Of a stretch of DNA of 64,000 bases, positions 18,649-27,639 are shown piece after piece. Both the position numbers and the translations under genes were made by a program. The first letter of the stretch is position 1. Each line of letters opens with the position of its first letter. Under the pieces are notes generated by a model. That model worked only from the letters and a program-made list of their open reading frames with translations. It was not told the origin of the DNA and did not search any database. Origin of the DNA: Nocardia miyunensis NBRC 108239 (GTDB taxonomy: Bacteria > Actinomycetota > Actinomycetes > Mycobacteriales > Mycobacteriaceae); NCBI RefSeq assembly GCF_001613065.1, contig NZ_BDBQ01000067.1, forward strand, positions 1 through 64,000, written 5' to 3'.

Positions 18649-19362
18649 TCAGTTTCCGGTGCGGGCCTGCTCCTGGCGGCGCACCCAGCGGATGTCCGCG
18701 CGCCAGGTGTAGGCGGCGACCAGGGCCGAGCCGACGGTGGCGGCGATGAGCATCTCGTCGCCGTTCACGACCAGGCTCACCAGTCCGCCGATCGCGGCGC
18801 CGACGACGAACGACAGCCACTGCACCGCATAGCCGAGCCATTCGCGGTGGGTGCCCCCGGCAATGTGCCGCTCGACGCCCTGGGCGAATTTGACCAACGT
18901 CCCGGTGACGTAGGTGACCGGAATCGATACCTCGCCATTACGCACGAACGAGGTATTGAGCGAACCCATGGCGAATGCGACGAACAGGATCGGGATCAGT
19001 CCCACGCTCGACTCGCGGCTGAATGCGTCCACCGACGCGGCGATCGCGAGCGCGAAGGTGGCCAGCATCGTCGCGCCGTGCGGGTGGTTGCGCCACCAGT
19101 GCCGTCGGCAGACCGAGGCACACAGCACACCGGTCAGGAAGCAGACGATCAGCAGGAACGCACCCCACGCCAGCCAGAAATCGCCCAGGAATCCGCCGAT
19201 GACCGCGCGTTCGGTGTTGCCGGTCATGAAGGTGACGAAGTAGCCCTGCGAGTGGGTGTAGGCGGCGGCGCCGACGAATCCGGCGAGGATCAGCAGTGCG
19301 GTGGCCAGACGGGTTTCCAGATCCCAGAACGGTTCGCGTGAGTCGTTCGAGTTCGCGGTCAC
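18649..19362 (-). CDS. DUF1275 (YoaK-type) membrane protein
   Basis: This 237-residue integral membrane protein has about six helices. Family features are GFVGAAAYTHSQGYFVTFMTGNTERAV near the N-terminus and GSLNTSFVRNGEVSIPVTYVTGTLVKFAQGVE in the middle. The start is GTG at 19362. Function of DUF1275 proteins is not established. It is on the same strand as the P-loop gene, about 105 bases upstream of it, but a functional link is not evident. Confidence 0.85.
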   Translation of the reverse strand: MTANSNDSREPFWDLETRLATALLILAGFVGAAAYTHSQGYFVTFMTGNTERAVIGGFLGDFWLAWGAFLLIVCFLTGVLCASVCRRHWWRNHPHGATMLATFALAIAASVDAFSRESSVGLIPILFVAFAMGSLNTSFVRNGEVSIPVTYVTGTLVKFAQGVERHIAGGTHREWLGYAVQWLSFVVGAAIGGLVSLVVNGDEMLIAATVGSALVAAYTWRADIRWVRRQEQARTGN

Positions 19363-19494
19363 AGCGACAGGCTAGCAATCTGCGCAGGTCGGTGCATTGA
19401 TTGTGAGATGGGACGCCCTGCGGGCATCGGTGTGATCCGGATCGGCCAGGAGTCCCGAATGCTGCTCTAGCGGATCGGGCGTGGTGCGGTGACC

Positions 19495-20442
19495 TCAGCC
19501 GGTGACGTGCGTCAATCCCGGCAGCGCCGCGAGGGTCGCCTCCCGGCCCAGGTCCAGCGCGCGCAGCAATACCGCCGAGTCGCGTCCGACGCGTCCGATC
19601 GCCGGTGCGTGCCGGGGCGGGTGGATTTGCAGGATGGCGCGGTCGCCGGTGAGGACGCGTTCGTCGCGGGCGTGCTGATCGGCTCGGGCGATCCAGTTCT
19701 GGACCACGCCGGGTGCGTGCCGGGACAGGTACCGCGCGACCACGCGAGTTTCGATTGACGAAGGGACGCTGGGCATTTCGTCAATGCGGCGGGTGCGCAG
19801 CACGAGCGCGTGGGTCGCGCCCTGGGCCAGGGCGGTGTGGATGGGCACCGATTCGGACAGGCCCGCATCGACGAAGCGGCGTCCGGCCACCTCCACCGAC
19901 CGACCGGCCAGAATCGGCAGACAGGTGGTGGCCAGCAGCGCGCGTTGCAGGGAGGCCGGATCGGTGATGTGCGGATGCAGGTCCACCGCCGCGCCGTCGG
20001 CGGTGTCGGTGCCGATCGGATGGAAGCTCACCGGGCAGTTCACGATCGCGGCGAAATCCATCGGCACGATCCGCTCGTACACCGTGTGCACCAGATATCG
20101 GGTGTCGACCACGCGCCCGCCGCGCAGCGCCCGCGCCGGATCGATCACCCGCCGCACCACATCCGCATGCCAGGCCCGCCGCGACCGATTCGCCCGCCCG
20201 CACAGCAGCCACGCCCCGTTCAGCGCACCCGCCGAGGCCCCGTATACCGCGTCGAAGCAGTTCAGCACCCCCAAATCCTCGAGCCCCATCGCCATCCCGT
20301 GCGAATACGCCCCCCGCGCCGACCCGCCTTCGATCACCAGCGCCAACCGCGCCCCGTCACTCCGCTGCCCGGGAACACTCCCGCTCGCCCGCCGCGCGGC
20401 GATCAGATCGGCAACCGGAGACCCGGCTTCATCGAGCGACAC
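19495..20442 (-). CDS. Patatin-like phospholipase
   Basis: This ~315-residue esterase has the patatin Ser-Asp dyad. The oxyanion motif GGSARGAY lies at residues 39-46, the nucleophile elbow GASAG at 68-72 (Ser70), and the catalytic Asp is in VDAGLSES. Start: GTG at 20442 follows GGAAGGG at suitable spacing; a TTG 36 bases upstream would give 12 more residues but lacks a site. The family cleaves acyl groups from phospholipids or other lipids. No signal peptide is seen, so a cytosolic or membrane-peripheral role is likely. It has no obvious operon partner. Confidence 0.88.
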   Translation of the reverse strand: MSLDEAGSPVADLIAARRASGSVPGQRSDGARLALVIEGGSARGAYSHGMAMGLEDLGVLNCFDAVYGASAGALNGAWLLCGRANRSRRAWHADVVRRVIDPARALRGGRVVDTRYLVHTVYERIVPMDFAAIVNCPVSFHPIGTDTADGAAVDLHPHITDPASLQRALLATTCLPILAGRSVEVAGRRFVDAGLSESVPIHTALAQGATHALVLRTRRIDEMPSVPSSIETRVVARYLSRHAPGVVQNWIARADQHARDERVLTGDRAILQIHPPRHAPAIGRVGRDSAVLLRALDLGREATLAALPGLTHVTG

Positions 20443-20554
20443 GAGCGGACCCTTCCGGCAATACGAGACGAACCGCAATCCGGTTTATCACAGTGCCCTC
20501 GCAGGCCCTGCCAGCGGATACCCGGCATCGGCCAGCGCGGGCGGCTCGGTTTCG

Positions 20555-20770
20555 ACTACGTCGGGTGCGATGCGGTGCAACCTCGTTGTCGCCAGGACGG
20601 ATCTACGCTGGCGCGGCGCCTGCCGGTCTCGTCCGCACTGTGCGGACGTCGCCTGTTGTATTGCCGCCGATTCGAACAGTGACCGCGCCGAAGACGACTC
20701 GGGGCACGAACGAAATCCCTTCTGCCACAACGTCTAAGTCGATCCCGGCGGCACCTGCCGGTTGCAACCA
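20555..20770. repeat. Diverged ~200-bp repeat, copy A
   Basis: This stretch aligns, with substitutions and an indel, to the DNA now split between 23625-23689 and 37485-37590 (copy B, interrupted by the transposon). Shared blocks include CCAGGACGGATC, GTGCGGAC, ACGAAATCCC and GCCTGCCGGTTGCA-like sequence. It also contains a QDGSTLARR-coding stretch resembling the first codons of the HTH gene at 39246. It may be the decayed 5' part of a related gene plus flanking DNA. Confidence 0.5.
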
Positions 20771-20944
20771 CGCCGCAGTCCCGACATGCCCGACCAGGGC
20801 CCACCGGCGACCACATTGCGTGTCATCGCAGCTATTGCGGGCTGTGATCGACCGGAACGGTGATCGCGCGCCGCGGCTCTGCGACGCGGGGCGCACGGCG
20901 GATGATGGGTCGGCTAGTGCCGCGTCCAGGTGGGTCGGTGCGGT

Positions 20945-21200
20945 GAGGGCCGAATCCACGATCCAGCAGTCGTCGAGCCAGAAATCGCTGGAGTGGGCCA
21001 GCATCCGGATGACCCGCTTGACCAGGCGCACGGCGTTGCACAGACGCTTGTTGCAGCCGGGCTGCTGGGCAGATACGGGAACATTCCGGATGCTTGCGGG
21101 CTACCGCAGCCAGTGCGCCTCGAGGGTGAACCCGAGCAGAGACTGGGCCACCGCCAGACATATCAACTCCGAGTCGGTCAGCACCGGCGGCCGCCCCGTC
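20945..21200 (-). pseudogene. IS982-family transposase remnant
   Basis: A short, frameshifted piece of an IS982-type transposase N-terminal region lies here on the minus strand. One frame reads PPVLTDSELICLAVAQSLLG, then a stop; a shifted frame continues with MFPYLP and RLVKRVIRMLAHSSDF-WLDDCWIVDS. Both pieces appear in the order found in intact IS982 transposases, but most of the gene, including the rest of the catalytic region, is missing. It ends directly next to the TetR gene. It is dead insertion-sequence debris, and no terminal repeats were identified. Confidence 0.7.
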
Positions 21201-21213
21201 CAGCGCGATCCGG

Positions 21214-21858
21214 TTAGGTATACGGATTCTTCAGGGCCTCGCGGATCGTGTCGGGAGACGGTGCGGGCGGCAGCGGTGCCGACTCGAGGCTGGGCCGTAG
21301 GCTGTCGAGGAACAAAGCGGCATATCGGCGCCAGGCGACCTCTGCCTGCGGCCACGATCTACCGAGAATTCCGTTGTTGCCCAACAACATCAGGACGATG
21401 TCCGCGGTGGTCGCGTCCGGTCGCAGCGAACCCGCATACTTGGCTCGGTCCAGCAAGCTCTCGATCTTGGACTCGATCGAGTCGACCATTTCCTGCACCT
21501 CGGGCACATCCGGGAAGGTCATTGTGACGAATTGCCGGAGGCCCGCGTCACTTGCCTGGAGTTCGCAGAGCCCATTGACCAAGCGGCACAGGCCTTCCCA
21601 CGGGTTGGGCTCGGCGGTGGCCGCGTCGATGACGTCGACGTATACCGACGCCTGCTGCGCGAAGGCCGCGGCAGTCAGTTCGGAACGATTGGGGAATCGC
21701 CGGTACAGCGTGGCGATCCCGACACCGGCTTCGCGAGCGATGTCCTCGAGGGGCACGTCGATGCCGGCCCGCTTGAACAGCTTGGACGCCGCATCGATGA
21801 TGCGCTGCCGATTCTGCTGGGCATCCGCACGCAGCGCACTCACTGTCCTTCTCGTCAC
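21214..21858 (-). CDS. TetR-family repressor of the divergent MFS gene
   Basis: This 214-residue regulator has the N-terminal HTH NRQRIIDAASKLFKRAG-IDVPLEDIAREAGVGIATLYRRFPNRSEL and a helical ligand domain with a C-terminal WRRYAALFLDSLRPSL segment. The start GTG at 21858 is the best available; GTG at 21843 is an alternative. It is divergent from the exporter at 21957, and the 98-base gap carries two inverted 12-bp motifs. It very likely represses that exporter and itself. Confidence 0.88.
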   Translation of the reverse strand: MTRRTVSALRADAQQNRQRIIDAASKLFKRAGIDVPLEDIAREAGVGIATLYRRFPNRSELTAAAFAQQASVYVDVIDAATAEPNPWEGLCRLVNGLCELQASDAGLRQFVTMTFPDVPEVQEMVDSIESKIESLLDRAKYAGSLRPDATTADIVLMLLGNNGILGRSWPQAEVAWRRYAALFLDSLRPSLESAPLPPAPSPDTIREALKNPYT

Positions 21859-21869
21859 ACCTGGATACT

Positions 21870-21936
21870 AGCAAGTGGAGGATTCCATCCGGTTAAGTTA
21901 GGCTCGGCGATAACAGGAGGAAGACCTCCACTTGCT
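21870..21936. promoter_or_regulatory. Paired operator arms between tetR and MFS genes
   Basis: AGCAAGTGGAGG (21870-21881) and its exact reverse complement CCTCCACTTGCT (21925-21936) flank an AT-richer core that must contain both promoters. The arms are 55 bp apart start to start, about five helical turns, which would suit two TetR dimers or a loop. Confidence 0.6.
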
Positions 21937-21956
21937 GACTGGAAGGAAGGCACACC

Positions 21957-23540
21957 TTGAACCCAACGGCAACGCGCGCCGCGGCCGCGGTACCGAAGCT
22001 CGCGAATCCGGGCGGGCATCCCTGGTGGACACTGGCAAGCGTCGCATTGGGCGTTTTCATGGTCGGCCTGGATGGTTCGGTGGTAGTGATAGCGAACCCG
22101 AAGATCGCCGCGGATCTGCACGCCTCACTCTCGAATCTGCAGTGGATCACGAACGCGTATCTGCTGGCCCTGGCCACTCTCCTTGTCCTGGGCGGAAAGC
22201 TCGGTGACCGATTCGGGCGCCGCCTGATCTTCATGGTCGGTGTGATCGGGTTCGCCGCCACATCGGTCGGCATCGGCTTGATCGGATCCGTTTCCGGCGT
22301 CATCGCGCTGCGAGCCCTCCAAGGGGTGTTCGGAGCACTGCTCATGCCGAATACGCTGGCGATCCTGCGCGCCGCGTTTCCGGCGAACAAGCTGAATGCG
22401 GCGATCGGTATCTGGGGCGGGGCTTCCGCCGTATCGGTGGCCGCCGGCCCGATCATCGGGGGAATTCTGGTGGAGCACGTGAACTGGGAGTCGGTGTTCT
22501 ACGTGAATGCCCCGATCGCCGTCATCACCGTCGCATTCGGATTGTTTGCCATTCGCGAGAGCCGCAGTGAGAACCGCGTCGAGACCTTCGACCTGCCCGG
22601 CACGGCCACGCTCGCCGTCTCGCTGTTCATGGTGGTGTACGGCCTGGTCAAAGCCCAGGAGTGGGGATGGACCACCGGCAAGACGCTCGCCTTCATCATC
22701 GGAGGCGCAGTGCTGCTCGGCGTCTTCGTAATAATCGAGCTGCGGTCGCGAAACCCGTTGCTGCCCATGCGCCTGTTCACCAACCGGTCGCTCAGCATCG
22801 GCAGCGTGGTCGTGCTGGTCAACTTCTTCGCCATGTTCGGCGTGCTGTTCTTCTTGACGCTGTTTCTGCAGAGCGTGCAAGGGTTCTCACCGATCGAAGC
22901 CGGAGTTCGCGTGGTGCCCTTGAGCGTTTCGCTGATGGTCGCCGCACCGGTCGGCGGACTTATCACCGAGCGGATCGGCCCCCGCGCCCCGATGGTCGCT
23001 GGCCTGTTCGCGGCCGCGGCGGCGATGGCGCTGCTGACTCGTCTCGAACCCGGTTCCAGCTACAGCACCGTATGGCCCGCACTGGTACTGCTCGGACTGG
23101 GAATCGGCTTCGTGATGACATCCAGCTCGGATGCGATCATCGGCAACGCCGACGTCGACGATGCCGGCATCGCTGGCGGCCTGCAGAGCACGGCACTGCA
23201 ACTCGGCGGCGTAATGGGTACGGCAATTCTCGGATCGGTCATGTCACAGAAAGTGGGCGCGGTCCTGATCGGCAAACTAGCCGGCGCCGGCGTCCCGATT
23301 CCGGTTGCCGAACACCTCCTGCCGGCGAAAGAGTATGTCGCCCAGGGCGTTGCCCCGGCCGTTCCCGGCATGCCCGACCTGGTGCAGCGGGCCATCGTCG
23401 CCGGTTGTCACGAGGCATTCATGACCGGGCTGCACTCCGCGTTGTGGGTTGGGATGGGGGTGCTGATCGTCGGTGCCCTGTTCGCCTCAGGGGTACGGCG
23501 TGGCGAAAACTCGGGTAAATCCTCGGTCCCCGTGCACTGA
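21957..23540 (+). CDS. DHA2-type MFS drug exporter
   Basis: This 527-residue transporter of the EmrB/QacA type has about 14 helices. The motif LGGKLGDRFGRRLIF follows helix 2, the substrate-path Asp motif is VGLDGSVVVIANPKIAADL, and a motif-C-like segment SAVSVAAGPIIGGILV is present. Translation probably begins at TTG 21957, seven bases after GGAAGG. Divergent from its presumed TetR repressor. It should export a hydrophobic toxic compound using the proton gradient; the substrate is unknown. The C-terminal tail is short and soluble. Confidence 0.88.
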   Translation: MNPTATRAAAAVPKLANPGGHPWWTLASVALGVFMVGLDGSVVVIANPKIAADLHASLSNLQWITNAYLLALATLLVLGGKLGDRFGRRLIFMVGVIGFAATSVGIGLIGSVSGVIALRALQGVFGALLMPNTLAILRAAFPANKLNAAIGIWGGASAVSVAAGPIIGGILVEHVNWESVFYVNAPIAVITVAFGLFAIRESRSENRVETFDLPGTATLAVSLFMVVYGLVKAQEWGWTTGKTLAFIIGGAVLLGVFVIIELRSRNPLLPMRLFTNRSLSIGSVVVLVNFFAMFGVLFFLTLFLQSVQGFSPIEAGVRVVPLSVSLMVAAPVGGLITERIGPRAPMVAGLFAAAAAMALLTRLEPGSSYSTVWPALVLLGLGIGFVMTSSSDAIIGNADVDDAGIAGGLQSTALQLGGVMGTAILGSVMSQKVGAVLIGKLAGAGVPIPVAEHLLPAKEYVAQGVAPAVPGMPDLVQRAIVAGCHEAFMTGLHSALWVGMGVLIVGALFASGVRRGENSGKSSVPVH

Positions 23541-23624
23541 TGCTGCACTACTGCATTCTCTCACGGCTACCGCCTGTTCGGTTCGAATATTGACTGGGTG
23601 AAAGCTGCTGTAGCGGTGCGGTAT

Positions 23625-23689
23625 TCGGATGCAATGCCGTGCACCCTCGATGTCCAGGACGGATCGACGCTGACCGGGCGCGTACAGTT
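23625..23689. repeat. Diverged repeat copy B, left part, ending in the CAGTT target duplication
   Basis: The DNA left of the transposon matches copy A at 20555 onward. The last five bases (23685-23689, CAGTT) are repeated at 37480-37484 on the far side of the element. Joining 23689 to 37485 recreates a continuous copy B. Confidence 0.6.
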
Positions 23690-23727
23690 GGGGTTCCGGT
23701 AGCAACTGCCGAAAAACAACGGATATG
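23690..23727 (+). repeat. Left terminal inverted repeat of the outer transposon
   Basis: 38 bases starting GGGGTTCCGGTAGCAAC and ending CAACGGATATG. It matches the reverse complement of 37441-37479 except for two substitutions and one A in a run of five or six. Confidence 0.92.
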
Positions 23728-23835
23728 CGCAGCCACGGTGAGCCGAGGCTGAATCGCGGGTTCGGCCTGCGGTGATCGCCGGTTGCTGGTTGGCTTGGCT
23801 CCCAACGTTATTGGTTGGTGCCGGAGGTCAGATTC

Positions 23836-26800
23836 GTGGCAACGCGGGTGTTCGCGGATGGGGATTTGGCACGGCTGCGGGAGTTCCCCGAGATCAGCCG
23901 CGAGGAGCTGTTCCGGTACTTCACCCTGTCGCCGGCCGATGCCGCGTTCATCGATCCCGGGCGGGGTCGCGGTCCGGCCGATCGACTCGGGATCGCGATC
24001 GCGTTGTGCACGCTGCCGTGGCTGGGGTTCGTGCCCGATCGCGTGGTGGGCGCCCCGCCGGTGGCGGTGGCGCGGCTGGCCGAGCAGTTGAAGGTCGATC
24101 CCACCGAGATCGGTTCCTACGGCCGACGCGCGCAGACCCGCACCGAGCACCTGCGGCTGGTCGCTCGGTACCTGGGCTGGCGCTCGGCGGGGGCGATGGA
24201 GTTCAAGGAACTCGACGAGTTCCTGCTGGCGCGGGCGATGGAGCACGATTCCCCGACGCTGCTGTTCCGGCTGGGGTGTGAGTATCTGATCTCGGCGCGG
24301 GTGATCCGGCCGGGCCCGGTGAGCATGGTCGAACGTATCGCTCATGCTCGTGAGCAGGCCCAGCGCGAGACCTATGACCGCTTGGCCTACGAGTTCACCC
24401 CGGCGCGCTGCGTCGAGCTGGACGCGCTGCTGGTCACCGATGCCTCGCTGGGGGTTTCACGGTTGCGGTGGCTCTCGACCGGGCCGGTCGAGGCTTCGGC
24501 GGCGGCGGTGCGCGCCGAGGTCGACAAGCTGGCGTTCCTGCGCGGGCTGGGTGCTGATCGGCTGGATATGTCGGTGCTGCCCGCCGAGCGCCGCCGGTTC
24601 CTGGCGACGATGGGGCGCCGGTTGACCCCACAGGCTCTGGAGCGCCGCGATCCGCAGCGCCGGTATCCGATCCTGCTCACCGTGCTCGCCCAGTCTGGTT
24701 CCGACGTGCTCGATGAAGTGGTCGCGTTGTTCGATCAGGCGATCTCGGCGAAATTCGGTGCCGCCGAACGCAAGATGCAGCAGGAACTGGCCGAGCGGGG
24801 TAAATCCGGCGAGGACCGCCAAGCGCTGCTCGATGACCTGTTGACGATCGTCACCGACCCGACGGTGGCCGATGAGGAGATCGGCGCGCTGATCCGCGGG
24901 GAGAAGATCGGCTGGGAACGCCTGCGCGCCGCGCTCGCCCAAGCCAAGCCGCGCCTTCCCCGCGATCACGGGCGTCTGGCCGCCCTGGATTCCTCCTACA
25001 ACTATCTGCGTCAGTTCACCCCGGCGGTGCTCGAATCGGTGCGCTTCGCCGGCGGGACCGCGGCGACCGAGCTGCTGATCGCGGTCGCGATGCTGCGCGA
25101 ACTCAACGCCACCGGGCGGCGCAAGGTTTTCGACGACGCCCCGGCCGGGTTCGTACCGACGAAATGGCGCGGCTACCTCGACCACGCTCGAAAGAGCGGC
25201 AGCGCCACCGCCTATCGGCACTACTGGGAGCTGTGCGTGCTGCTGGGCCTGCGAGACGGGTTGCGCAGCGGGGATGTGTTCGTGCCCGGCTCGCGCCGTT
25301 ACGCCGACCCCGCCACCTACCTGCTTACCGCCGATCAGTGGAAACCCCAGCGTGAGGAGTTCTGCCGCCTGGTCGGCCGGGCCGCCGATCCCGGCGTCGC
25401 CCTCGCCGCCGTGGTCGCCGAGCTGCAGGCCGCGCTCGGCGAGCTGGAGACCGTGCTGGCCGAGGGTGGGGGGCCGGTGCGTCTGGACGAGGAGTCCGGT
25501 GATCTGATCATCTCGCCACTGAGCGCGGAAGATGTTCCGGCCGAGGCGGTCTCGCTCAAGGCTGAGCTGACCGAGATGCTGCCGTTCGCGCCGATCGTGT
25601 CGTTGCTTATCGAGCTGGACAAACGCACGCACTACCTGGATTGCTTCACCCATCGCGGCGGCCAAGCCACCCGCAGCCCCGAGTTGAACGCAACCTGATC
25701 GCGGTGCTGCTCGCGCACTCCACGAACCTGGGGTTGACGCGGATGGCCGAGGCCTGCGGCATCACCTACGACATCCTGTCCTGGACCAGCGAATGGTATG
25801 TGCGCGAGGAAACGTTGCGCGCGGCGAACGTGGTGCTGATCGACTATCACCAGCGCCTGCCCCTGACCTCGGTGTTCGGGGCGGGCACGCTGTCTTCCAG
25901 TGACGGGCAACGCTTCCCGACGCGCGGCAAGTCGACCACGGCGCGGCCGATGAGCCGCTACTTCGCCGACCAGGGGCTGTCGACCTACACCCACGTCACC
26001 GACACCCACGCCACCTACGGCACCAAGGTCATCGTCGCCACCAAGCGCGAAGCCCACTACGTGCTCGGTGAAATTCTGGGCAACGCGACCGATCTGCCGA
26101 TCACCGAGCACGCCACCGACACCCACGGGGTCACGCTGGTGAACTTCGGCCTGTTCGACCTGCTGGGGGTGCAGCTCTCGCCGCGTATCCGGGACCTGGG
26201 CCGCATCACCTTGTATCGGTGCGAATCCCGCGCCAACGCCGAGGCGCGGTTCGCGCAGGTGGGACCTTTGCTGACCCGCAAACTGAACCTGGAATTGATC
26301 GCCGGGCACTGGGACGATCTACTCAGGTTGGCCGGCTCGCTGAAGTTCGGGCACGCCACCGCCTCCCTGCTGGTCGGCAAGCTCTCGGCCTCGGGGCGCC
26401 AGAACACCCTCGCGGCCGCGCTCAAGGAGTACGGGGCGCTGCGGCGCACCATCTACGCCGCCAAATACCTCTCCGACCCGGACTATCGGCGCAAGATCTC
26501 GCGTCAGCTCAACAAGGGCGAATCGCTGCACGCGCTACGCCGCGACCTGCACTATGCCCACGAGGGCACGATCCGGGCGCGCCACCTCGAGCAGCAGGCC
26601 GAACAGGCCTGGTGCCTGACCCTGGCCACCAACGCGGTAATCGCTTGGACCACAGAGTATTACGGGCTGGCCGTGGAGCAGATGCGCCGGGCCGGACAGC
26701 GGATCGACGACGAAGTCCTGGCCCACATCTCCCCGGCGCACAGCGCCAACATCAACTTCTTCGGCGCGATCGAGGTCGACATCGACGCTGAACTCGCCCA

Positions 26801-26852
26801 GCTCGGTCCGACCGGCTACCGGCCGCTGCGGGTCCGCGACACCCTCTTCTGA
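23836..26852 (+). pseudogene. tnpA: Tn3-family transposase, single-base frameshift
   Basis: The complete transposase would be about 1005 residues. The first frame (23836-25698) starts at GTG with GGAGG eight bases upstream and reads MATRVFADGDLARLREFPEIS...; it ends prematurely at TGA 25696-25698. The second frame continues from about 25689 (RNLIAVLLAHSTNLGLTRMAE) to the stop at 26852 and carries the DDE catalytic part: SSDGQRFP, then THVTDTHATYG, then the Glu in AAALKEYGALRR. A base is missing near 25687-25689 (GAGTTGAA-CGC). Unless it is a sequencing error or programmed shift, the enzyme is inactive. Confidence 0.9.
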
Positions 26853-26956
26853 CCTGGCCCCAGACCCTCTCATCGACATCCTGTAAGTAGCCGATTACGG
26901 TATGCCGTTGTCTCGGCTGCTCGGCCGATATTGACTGCGCAAGAAGGGGATTGGTG

Positions 26957-27550
26957 TCATTCCGGTGGGGACCGGAGTGCATCGATGGCGAAATCTATCG
27001 CGGTGATCAGCTGAGCGGGGTCGTGGCGGGCGCGTTCTCTGACCCGTAAGCCGAGGACGGTGGTGAACAGGGATTCGACCGCTGCGTCGATATCGAGGTC
27101 GGCGGCCAGTTCCCCAGCGGCGCGGCCGCGGTGGAGCACCTTGCGGAGGGTGTCCCGGGTGACCTCGAAGGCGGCTTCGATCCGCTGCTGAACCGCGGCG
27201 TCGGTGGTGCCGAGTTCGGTGGCGGTGTTGACCACGAAGCAGCCGTCGGCAGCAGCGACGTCGCCGGCACCGCTGATCATCCAGACCATCCAGTCCCGCA
27301 ACACTTCTCGACACGAGCCTGCCGCTTCGAGGCGGCGTTCGGCTGCGGCCGAATCGTGGGAGCGGTAGTGGTCCAGCGCGCGCAGGAACAGGGTGTGCTT
27401 ATCGGTGAACGTCCGGTACAGGCTGCTGGGCTTGAGGGCCAGTTCGTCCCCCAGGTCACGCACCGAGGTGGCGTGGTAGCCGCGGCGGCGGAACACGGCG
27501 GTCGCCTTGGCGACCGCCTCCTGCTCGTCGAACTCTCGCGGGCGTGGCAT
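26957..27550 (-). CDS. TetR-family repressor (transposon cargo)
   Basis: This 197-residue regulator has the HTH region AVAKATAVFRRRGYHATSVRDLGDELALKPSSLYRTFTDKHTL at the N-terminus and a TetR_C-type ligand domain (DGCFVVNTATELGTTDAAV). ATG start at 27550 with MPRPREFDEQEA, a common beginning in this subfamily. It is divergent from the exporter at 27640, and the shared gap holds an 18-bp inverted operator pair. Cargo of the outer Tn3 element. Confidence 0.88.
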   Translation of the reverse strand: MPRPREFDEQEAVAKATAVFRRRGYHATSVRDLGDELALKPSSLYRTFTDKHTLFLRALDHYRSHDSAAAERRLEAAGSCREVLRDWMVWMISGAGDVAAADGCFVVNTATELGTTDAAVQQRIEAAFEVTRDTLRKVLHRGRAAGELAADLDIDAAVESLFTTVLGLRVRERARHDPAQLITAIDFAIDALRSPPE

Positions 27551-27572
27551 GGCGTCAGCCTACCGCAGTTGT

Positions 27573-27621
27573 GTAGCGATCGCTCCCGTATTAGGGTCCG
27601 ATGTATGGGAACGATCGCTAC
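27573..27621. promoter_or_regulatory. Operator pair for the cargo TetR/MFS genes
   Basis: GTAGCGATCGCTCCCGTA (27573-27590) and TATGGGAACGATCGCTAC (27604-27621) are inverted copies matching at 16 of 18 positions. Each contains a GCGATCGC-like dyad. The right copy lies just after an in-frame ATG at 27601, so that ATG is more likely part of the promoter/operator than a start codon. Confidence 0.6.
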
Positions 27622-27639
27622 CGAATTGAGGGGCCGACT

